Origin: an uncultured Oxalobacteraceae bacterium
Lineage (GTDB): Bacteria; Pseudomonadota; Gammaproteobacteria; Burkholderiales; Burkholderiaceae
Assembly (NCBI GenBank): GCA_946479705.1
Contig: CAMLHI010000010.1
Location: 1-23,175 of the forward strand
Length of the DNA: 23,175 bases
Direction of reading: 5' to 3'
The notes under the pieces are model-generated. The model saw only the letters and a program-made list of their open reading frames with translations. It made no database searches and was not told the origin of the DNA. Below, piece by piece: positions 1-9,400 of the stretch. Position 1 is the first letter of the stretch. Each line of letters begins with the position of its first letter. Both the position numbers and the translations under genes were made by a program.

Positions 1-28
1 GCCACGCGGCCGTGCCCTGACGTTCTTG

Positions 29-50
29 TGTGCAAATTATTTTTCGCACA
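29..50. promoter_or_regulatory. inverted repeat, possible operator
   Basis: TGTGC at 29-33 is matched by GCACA at 46-50 across an AT-rich 12-base centre. Extending the arms inward gives 6 of 7 matches (TGTGCAA against the complement TGTGCGA). It lies just upstream of the weak -10 candidate, a typical place for a dimeric regulator to bind. No specific regulator is recognised, and a five-base arm can arise by chance. Confidence 0.25.
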
Positions 51-102
51 GTCAATAATTTTCGCTAAACAATATTTCCTTCCTGCGGATGCATTGCGGA
101 TA

Positions 103-133
103 GGCGAGGAAAGCGCTCAAAGTGCGCCTCGCC
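103..133 (+). promoter_or_regulatory. 5' UTR stem-loop
   Basis: GGCGAGG (103-109) is perfectly complementary to CCTCGCC (127-133), giving a 7-bp GC-rich stem with a 17-base loop. The element ends 53 bases before the start codon. No T-run follows, so it does not look like an intrinsic terminator. It could be a transcript structure affecting stability or translation, or simply chance. Confidence 0.3.
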
Positions 134-171
134 ACCACTATTCCGGCCGGCTGTGCCCGGTCTTTGACTCC

Positions 172-177
172 GAAGGA
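172..177 (+). promoter_or_regulatory. ribosome-binding site
   Basis: GAAGGA matches the anti-Shine-Dalgarno complement and stands nine bases before ATG 187. An in-frame TAG (178-180) lies between the two, so translation cannot begin further upstream in this frame. Together these fix the start. Confidence 0.8.
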
Positions 178-186
178 TAGCGACAT

Positions 187-456
187 ATGGTAGCGATTGT
201 TAACGGGCAGGGCTTGGGACTGAATCTCGATCTGGCAGGAATTCTGGGCGAACGCACCGGACTCGGCCAGACGCAGGCCGGACGCAATGGCCAGCGTGTG
301 TATGTCAATACCGGAACCGGCAACCTGATCGTGCAATCGGAAGACGAACGCCTGGTCGACCATGGCATCGACATGGGCGTGTTGCGCACCTATAACAGCC
401 AGGGCCAGCTGGACGGAGAAGGCGGCGCCGCGGCGATGGGCTTGTACGCGCGCCGC
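187..456 (+). other. N-terminal cap of the giant protein
   Basis: Residues 1-90. The chain starts with a short Gly/Leu-rich GQGLGL motif (residues 7-12), followed by VNTGTGNLIVQ (about residues 40-50) and LRTYNSQGQL. From memory, giant YD-repeat proteins of several Proteobacteria begin in the same way, with an N-terminal GxGLGL and a vN...GNLvlq...RTYNs pattern. There is no basic n-region or hydrophobic stretch of Sec type. The segment resembles the N-terminal lead-in found before RHS/YD repeats. Whether it contributes to export is unknown. Confidence 0.65.
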
Positions 457-3400
457 ATCGATCTGGTGGCGGGCCAGCCGAACCAGGACGGCAGCATGCT
501 GCGCCGCACCCAGCGCGACGGCACCGCCCAGGACTTCCAGTTCGATATCGAAATGAACGCCTATGCGACCCCGGATGGACGCGGCGGGCGTATCGCGGTC
601 GATGATGGGAAATTTGTCTATACGAGTGCGGACGACAGCTTGCGCGAAATCCACGCGATCGACAGCGGCAAGCTGGAAGCCACGCTGGACGCCAACGGCC
701 ACCGGGTCGACTACCACTACGATGACGAGCGTCTTGCCAGCGTGGTCAGCGACAGCGGCGAAGCGGTTTACTACGACTACGAGGGCGACAAGCTGGCCAA
801 GGTGCGCACCCACGTGCAGGACGCCTCCGGCAACTGGCGCGATCAGGTCCGTGTGCGCTACCAGTACGATGCGCTCGGCCGCCTGAGCGCCGTGACGGTG
901 GACCTGACACCGGAAGACGGCAGTATCGCCGACGCCCAGGTCTACCGCACCAGCTATACCTATGAAGATGCATCGAACCGTCTGGCCACCATTGGCCAGA
1001 CCGACGGCAGCCTGCTGGCGTTCTCCTACGTGAACGACGGCGGCGTCTACCGCCTTGCCGCGATCACCGAAGGCGATGCCCAGGCCGGCGATGGCAGCTA
1101 CAACGTTCTGTCGCCGCGGCCGGATGGCTCCCTGGTGGTGTCGCACTACGCCGCCGGCGGCGCGCTGGCGCTGACCAGTACGCGCCTGGCCGATGGCACG
1201 GTTTTCACCGACTGGCGCGAAGGCGCCAGCGCGGTAACGCTGACCCGCTTCACGGATGGCCGCGCCCAGCGCGTTGAACAAGGCGACGACGGCTATGTGC
1301 GCAGGACCGAGCTCGATGCCGGCGGCCGCGCCGTCAGCGTGCTGTGGAACCGGGCCGATGGCGCGGTCGGGCACAGCACCACAACAGGCGGCCTGAGCTC
1401 GTCTTCCGAGTACGATGCCAGCGACCGTCTGCGCCAGCAGATCGACGAGTACGATTGGGGGCGCATCGAGGTCACGTACGCGTACGCGGCCGACGGCAGC
1501 CAGGAAAGCGAGACCGTGCGTGTATTCCGCAAGGATGGCCAGCGCAGCGAGACGGTCAATTATCCGGACGGGCGCTATGTGCGCACCGACACCTATCCGA
1601 ACGGCGTGACCACCACCGACCAGGGCGATGGCCAGCACTCGCACTGGACCGAGCCCGATGGCACGGTGGGCGACTACCAGCAGCAGGAAGGCGGCGGCTG
1701 GCTCATCCTGCGCACCATGCCGGATGGCAGCTATTCGCGCGACGTGGGGGGGGACGATCGCAATAGCGCAACGACCTATTACTCGGCGCAGGGTACGCCG
1801 CTGTCGCTCGAGTGGTACCACGCCGACAACACGTACGGCCGCGACGTCTGGAATGCCGACGGCTCCAGTCAGGGCGAGGTGTATAGCAACGATGGCCCCT
1901 ACAGCCGTTATCAGGACGACGGCGCCGGCAACCGGCGCACGGACGACTTCGACAGCGCCGACAACCTGCTGGCCACGCACTGGCTGCGCGCCGACGGCAC
2001 GTCCGAGGAGGCAAGCTACGACGTCTCGGCCGCACCCGTTGTCAACGGCAGCGTGCCGCAGCTGAGCCTGACGGTCGGCGACAGCGTCAGCCTGACTCTG
2101 CCAGCCGACCTGTTCGAGTCGCCGGACGGCAGTCCGCTGGTGCTGAGCATGGCGATCGACGGCGGCGGCGCCGACTGGCTGCAGTTCGATCCCGCCACCC
2201 GTACGCTGCATGGCGTGGCCGCGCTGCTCGAATGGGGCGCGGTCAGTGGCAGGATCGTTGCGACCGATGCGCGCGGCCTGCGCGCCCTTGCCAGTATCAA
2301 CGTGATGGTAGCGCCCGTGAACCGCGCGCCGGCACTAGCGGCCGCGCCGGCATCCATCGCCGCCGTGCAGGGGCAACTGCTGCAATGGAGCGTGCCGGCC
2401 GGGACCTTCGCCGACCCCGACGCCGCCGATTCCCTCGCGCTCTCGCTCACCCTGGCTGACGGCGGCACACTGCCCAACTGGCTGGCCTTCGACGCTGCCA
2501 GCGGCGTGCTGCGCGGCGTGCCGCTGGGCGATGCACTCGGCAGCGTTCAACTGAAGCTGAGCGCCACCGACTGGACCGGAGCCACCGTCTCGGTCTTGGT
2601 CACGCTCGACGTGCTCGCCGCCGCCCAGGGCGATGCGCTGCGCCAGCGCCAGCTGTTCAACATCGACGCTTCCGGCGCCGATACCCGCATTGTCGATGCG
2701 CTCGGACGCGAAATCGTCCTGGGCCGCGACAGCTTCGGGCGCATGCTGATCGATCCTCCGGGCGCGCAAGACCGGTTGACGATCGAATTCGACGCCAGCG
2801 GACAGGTGCGGCGGGTCACCGATGCACTGGGCCAGGTGACCGACTACAGCTTCGATGGCGCGGGCCACCTGACCCTGCAGCAGCTGCAGGGTGGCGGCAC
2901 GGCCACCTGGACCTACAACGAGCGTGGCGAGCTGGTCGAGTCGAGCGTGGCCGGCCAGGCTGCCGACGCGCCACAGACCACGCGCTACTACTATGCCGCG
3001 GCGGCGCAGGCCGACATGCACGGCCTGCTGCGCTACGTCATCAGCCCCGAGGGACGCATCACCGAGTACCGCTATGACGCCGAAGGCCAGCGCGTCGCCG
3101 AACTGGAATACACCGGCCAGTTCCTGAATGCGGCCGCGCTCGATGCCGAGATGTCGGTAGCGCAGATCGGCGCGCTGGTCCTGGCGGCCACGCCGGCCGC
3201 GAGCCTGGCCGGCGTCACCCGCCGCGACGTGCAGCGGACCGACCTGTTCTACGATGCCCAGGGCCAGCTGGCGCGCCAGGTGCGCTATGCACAGACCCTG
3301 GCCGGCGCCGGCGCGGAAGGCATTGCCGACGGCGCGCTCGAGACCCGCTATGTATATGACCAGAGCGGCCGCCTGCTGTCGCGCATCGAGACTGCCGCCC

Positions 3401-6400
3401 AGCGCGTGCAGAGCTATACCTACGATGGCCTGGGACGCGTGCTGAGCGTCTCCGACGGCAGCGCCACTTCGGTGACGCTGTACGACGATGCCGGCAACCG
3501 CACACTGGTGACGGACGGGCAGGGCGCCACCACCGTGAGCCAGTACGACCGCTACGGCCATCTGATCGCCGTGCGCGGCGCCGGTGCAGGTGCGGATGCA
3601 CGCCTGGTCTACGATGCGCTGGGACGCGAACGCCTGCGCGAGAGCGGCAGCGGGCCGACCTTGACGTTTTACGATGCCGCTGGCAATAAGGCCGCCGACA
3701 TCGATCCGAGCGGCCGCGTCACCGAATACAGCTACGACGGCAACGGCAAACTGACCCGCACACTGGTGCATGCCAATCTCGCTGCCGCCGCCACGCTGGC
3801 CGCGGCGGCCGCCGATCCGCTCGGCTACGAGCTGGCCGACCTGCGCCCCGCCGCCAGCGCGCTCGATGTCAAGACCTGGCAAACCTGGGACGCGGCCGGC
3901 CATCCGGTGCACCTGATCGGCACCGACGGCCGCGTGACCGAGACCCGCTACGACGGCGCGGGACGTATCGTCGCGGTGATCCAGTACGCCAATCGCCTCA
4001 ACACGGCCAGCCTGGGCAGCCAGGTGCTGGCCGCGCAGGTGCAGCTTGCGGCCAACGCGGCTGACCAGATGAGCCGCCAGTTCTACGATGCCGACGGCAA
4101 TCTGGTGGGCAGCATGACGGCGCTGGGCAAGCTGACGCGCTATTTCCTGGACGGGGCCGGCAACGTGACCGAACGGCGCGCCTACGATGCGGCCGTGGCG
4201 CCATCCCTGCGCGCCAGCGGCACGCTGGCCGAGGTGACGGCGGGCCTGAAAAACGATAGCGACCAGCGCATCCTGTACCGTTACGACGGAACCGGGACCC
4301 TGACCGGACAGAGCACGGTGACGGGCTATCCGGAAGAATCGGTGCCGGGCGTTCACGACCTGGCCGGAACGATCTCCCAGCCGGGCGAACGCGATGTGTA
4401 CGAGTTCACCGTGGACGAGCGCACCCGCCTGTACTTCGATGGCGTGGAAGGCGATCTGACCCAGTGGCAGCTGACCGCCGGCAGCACCGCGACGTCGATC
4501 TTCTCCAGCCGCAACCTGACCTCGACCGGCGACAAATTCCTGCAGTTGGACAAAGGCACGTACCGTCTCACCGTCGACGGCACCAATGACCGCACGGGCA
4601 ATTACAAATTCCGCCTGATCGGCGAGGAGGGCGCGCTTGCACTGACCCCGGGCACGCAGGTGAACGGGGCGCTCAGTCCCACCGCCAAGTCGGCGCTGTA
4701 CCAGGTCAATGCCCAGGCGGGCGACCGCCTGTTCCTGCAGACCGGGACCAGCAGTGCCTCAAGCCAGCTGCGCTATTCGATCTTCGGGCCGAGCGGCCAG
4801 GTGTACGTGGACGCACAGAGCTGGTCGTCGGACAGTGGAGTGCTGACGGCCGATCGCAGCGGTACCTACTGGGTGACGGTCGAGGGGCTGAGCACGGGCA
4901 CCGCTCCGCTCAGCTACAGCTTCAACCTGATTCGGACCACTCCGCGTACGGAGATTATCCAGCCCGGCCAAACGGTCCAGGCGGATATTGACGCGCCCGG
5001 TTCGTCAATCAGCTATACGATCGAGTTCCCGTCCGAGGGATGGGTCCACATGGATCAGCTGTCGGCCCCGAATAGTGCTGCCAGATGGACCTTGTATCGC
5101 GTGGACGGTAGCCAGCACACCCAATACGCCACGTCCAGCTCGGAGTACACCCAGGCATTGATGACTGTAGTAGGCGCGCGCTACCGGCTCGTGGTCGAGT
5201 CGACCGCGCGCAACGCCGCCGACTTCAGTTTCCGGATGTTGTTCTCGTCCACCGCTGGTGTGGCTGATCTTGTCAACGGCCAGACCGTGAACATGGATTC
5301 GGCCGCGGGTAAGGAAGGGCGCCTGTTCAAGCTGCATGTGGACGCGCCCTCGTCGCTCGCCCTGCGCGCGCGCGTCGCCACGTCCGGCCAGGCGCTGGAC
5401 TACCAGGTCTTCAATGCGCTCGGCGGGATGGTCGATTTCTCTTCGTCGGCCGGCAATAACTCCGTGCGCCAGGTCGTCCTGAGTGCGCCTGGCGACTACT
5501 ACGTGTTCATGAACGGCGCGATCGGCAATTCCAGCCTGCAAGCTGCCGTCGATGTGTTTGCCTATCAATCCAGGACGACCGACCTCGGCACAATCGGCAC
5601 GGCCACGCCGTTCGACTTCAGCGGCACGGTCGATGCGCCCGGTCAGAGCGTCACCACGCGCTTTCGTGTTGCCGAGGGTGCTCCCTGGGTATGGGAATCG
5701 ATCGCTTCCTACCCTGACGGCAACTGGGAGCTGATCGGTCCCGCCAGCGTCGTCGTGAGCAGCAATGCGCTCAGCGGGGTTCAAGGTGCCAATGTCCGCT
5801 CCGCCTATCTCACGGCGGGCGACTACCAGCTGGTGGTCAAGTCCGGCAGTAGCGGAACTGGCGCATACACCATGCGCGCCACGCCGGCCACCCAGGCCGC
5901 CACGATCGAACCGGGCGTTCCATTCGCTACCGGCCCGATGGCGATTGGCGAATCGAAGCTCTTCAAGCTCGATGCGGCCTACAAGGACCGTTTCGATTAC
6001 GTTCTGGGCGTTGGCAGCAGCCAGTACCAGCTGATGAGCTTCGACTCCTATGGCCGTCTCATCAGCAACTCGACATCCGGTACCAGCGCGTTCATCCAAA
6101 GTTCGAGCGGTGCTGTTTATATCCGTCTGACCCGCCTGGGCGGCAGCAGCGACGGTATTACGCTCAATATCACGCGGACTGCCGCCGCAACGGCGGCACC
6201 GGTGGCGCGCACGGCGATCGCGCTGGGCCAGACCGTGACCGCGCCCGCCGGTCCCCTGAACTACAGCTTCGACCTTGCCAGTGACGGCTGGGTTGCGCTC
6301 GAAATGAGCAGCGGCGCCTACACCGGCTGGAACCTGAGCGGCCCGCGCGGGGACGAGTCGAGCAGCCTGTCGACCTCGGGCTGGCGCATGGACATGCGCT

Positions 6401-9400
6401 GGCTGGCCGCCGGCCATTACGACATGTCGCTGACTGGCAGCACCGGCGGCGCCACATTCCGCCTGATGGATGGCGCCCATGCGCGTGCGCTGGCGGTCAA
6501 CACGCCGGTTTCGGCCGACCTCGGCGCCAGCGACACTTACGCCTGGTTCGACCTCACCCTCGATGCCGGTCAAAGCCTGGACCTGCACGGACTTGCCGGC
6601 GCTTCAACGGGAATGAGCTTCCGTCTATACGATCCGCATGGCGCCCTCGTCTCGATTGGAGATCCATCCTCGGGCACCTACACCCCGATTACCATTGCGC
6701 GCAGCGGCCGCTATATTTTAGCCATCCAGCGCAATAGCGGCACAGCCGTGCGCCTGGAGGTACTGCAGGCATCCAAACAGCCGCTCGGCTTGCAGTTAAA
6801 CGGCCCGACCCAAGGCAGCTTCGGTCCGCAGCAGAGCAGGGATTACACGTTCACGGTGGATCGGCCCTCCGAGTTGCAGATCAGCGAGACGCAAAACGCC
6901 GGCAATTTCAACAGCTACAGTGTGCTCGACCAGTTTGGCACGACAGTCGGCACGCTGATGAACCTGGAGGCGGGCAAGCAAATCTATTCGCTGCGCGCCG
7001 GAACCTACACACTGCGGGTGTACCGCTACGGCGCGGTCAGCAAGCCGACCCCGTTCGCATTCACGACCACCCTGACCAGCGCGACGGTGAAGCTGGCGCC
7101 GGACGGCGTCGGCAGCGTTGCGATCAACTGGACGAACGGCGCGCCCGACCGGCAGATCGACATGGACCTGGTTGGCGGCAAGAGCTACTGGTTCACCGCG
7201 GCGCCGGCATTGGCCAGCGGCGACTCGCTGTCCTACCTGCTGCGCGCCGACGCTGGCAATCTGACCTATACCGGCACTTTGACCACCTCCCCGCCGGGCG
7301 TGGCCTTGGTGCCGCGCTACTCGGGCAACTACACCATGCAGATGGGGCTGTCGCAGAATGGCCTGTACGCATCCGGGACCAGATCCTTCAAGGTCATTGA
7401 GGGAGTCGCCCAGACCGGCGCGCTGGATCCCGGCACTCCCATCACCGGCAGCCTGAACAACCCGGCCGACAGCGCCACCTACCGTTTCACCATCGCCGAG
7501 CCGACCAGGATGTGGTTCGATGTGCGCGGCAGCAACAACCGCGCAACCCTCGTTCGCACCGACATCGGCACCGACGTGTTCGCGAGCGGTACCTTGTCCA
7601 GCAGCGGCTATCGAAAGCTGGTCGAGCTCGCTCCCGGCGCCTATGAGATGCGCATGTCCACCACGGTGCTGGCGCCCAGTGCTTATCGCTTGGTCATGGA
7701 GCAGGCGGACAAGCTGGCCGAACTCCCGGCCAATACCGAAACAACGTTCACGCTGGCCGATGGGCGCAATGCGCTGGCCTACCGCTTCAACGGCACGGCA
7801 GGGCAGAAACTGCTGCTGAACCTGCGCGGCAGTACCGACGCTTACGCGTATTTCTATGTTCTTGATCCGGCAGGCAATGAAATTCGCAGTAATTCGGGCT
7901 ATCTCTCCTCGGATACCTATTCCTCGTTCGCGCTGCCGCAGGACGGCCAGTACCTCATCTACGTCCGCGGCGAGAGCGCGCCTGCCCTGACGGCCAAGCT
8001 GACCGCGTACGCCGTGAGTACCCAGTCGAGCGCCTTGCAGATCGGTGCGCTCGTGACCGGGGCAGTCCCCGCGCCCGGCGACACCCGGCAGTACCGCTTC
8101 ACCCTGACGCAAGAGACTTCCCTGCTGTTCGATATGCGCAACAATGGCGGCAGCGGCACCTTGACGCTGACCGGTCCGCGCGGCACCGAATTTAGCAATT
8201 CCTTGACCGCCAGCGACATTTACACGCGCCGACTGCCACCGGGCGACTATTCGGTCAACATTTCCGCCAGCGGCCGCGCATTGCCGTCCTATGCGTTTTC
8301 GGTCCAGAACCTGGAGCAAAGCGCAGTGGCCATCGACGCCAGCCAGTCGAGCGTGGTACCGATGGCCGTCGGGGTCGACCTTGCCGTGCGCAGCTTTCAG
8401 GCAGTCGCCGGTACCTCGTACAACATGGTACGGACCGATCCGGCCGACAGTTTGCGCTGGACCTTCATCGACCAGTACGGCCGCAGCATCGGCAGCGCGT
8501 TCTCGTCTACCGAGTTCGGCTTCAAGGCCCAGCATACCGGCCTGGTCTACGCGATTGCCAAGCGCTCCGCGGCCGGCACGGCGCTCAATGCCAGCCTGAC
8601 TGTGCGCCAGTCGTCCACCAGCACCGCCAATCTGCAGTTCGATACGGTGGTCAGCATGCCGGTGATCAGCCGCAATGACCAGTTCGATTTCAGCTTCCGC
8701 CAGGCACAGGACGGCTGGGTGGACCTGCAGGGCATCCGTGCCGGTACCTCGGCGGTAGCGTTCGAGATCGTGCGCCCGAATGGGACGTCTGTCCTGTCGC
8801 GTCAGAGCTTCTCCGCCAGCACCGACGGCTCGATGGGGGTGTTCCTGGCTGCGGGCGATTACCGGATGCGCATTCGTGCCACCAGCGACATGGTCAGTGG
8901 TGTGGCCCAGTTCACGGCGCGCCAAGTGCCCGCCGCACGCCAACTGGGTCGTCCCGGCGGCGTCACCCGTACGCTGGACTGGCCGGCCGGCAGCGACACC
9001 AGCGCGATCTGGACGCTGGACGCGCGCAAGGGCGAGAGCATCACGCTCACGGCTTCGGCCTGGGCTGGCGCGGGCTCCTTGCAGCTGCTCGCTCCGGACG
9101 GCAGCATTGTGCGCACCTGGACGCCGACCCAGAATGGCAGCACGACCTATACCTTCACCGAAGGCGGCGAGTTCATGGTGCGCGTGCAGCGCACAACCGG
9201 CACGAACGCTGTGCGCATCGGCGCGGCTTGGGGCACGGCCGACGTGCCGGCCGCCGTCGTGTCGACTTTCAGCGCCAGCGGGGCGATTGCCGTCAACGAG
9301 ACGAAGACCTTCCAGTTCGAACTGACCGAGCCTGGCCTGTGGTACTTCGACCAGCCCGCCATCGCCGAATACTATGCCTTCAATTACCAGTCGGCGAGCG

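Larger units (their letters stand above)
1..186 (+). promoter_or_regulatory. 5' leader of the giant gene
   Basis: These 186 bases hold no gene I can support. Bases 31-80 are markedly AT-rich compared with the rest of the window and probably contain the promoter. A weak sigma-70-like -10 (AATAAT, 54-59) is present, with only a poor -35 match (TGCAAA, 31-36 region) at normal spacing. Further downstream the leader becomes GC-rich and contains a stem-loop and the ribosome-binding site. The upstream neighbour, if any, lies outside the contig. Confidence 0.4.

Noticed and set aside
103..140. Intrinsic terminator in the leader
   Set aside because: The stem is GC-rich, but the following bases (ACCACTATTCC) contain no T-run.
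1..180. Open frame 1-180 ending at TAG 178, in the same frame as the giant gene, as the tail of an upstream gene
   Set aside because: It is about 59 codons with no visible start, crosses the AT-rich promoter-like region and includes several cysteines. Nothing in it resembles a protein family. It is most likely chance, though a partial upstream gene cannot be fully excluded.
30..186. Riboswitch (cyclic-di-GMP type considered, given the link with adhesins)
   Set aside because: I could not find the conserved core or paired stems of the GEMM class. The single hairpin is not enough.
2638..4341. RHS polymorphic toxin
   Set aside because: The YD strands are clear, but no RHS core motif, no cleavage site and no C-terminal toxin follow. 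More than 6,000 residues of adhesion-type repeats follow instead, and no immunity gene is visible.
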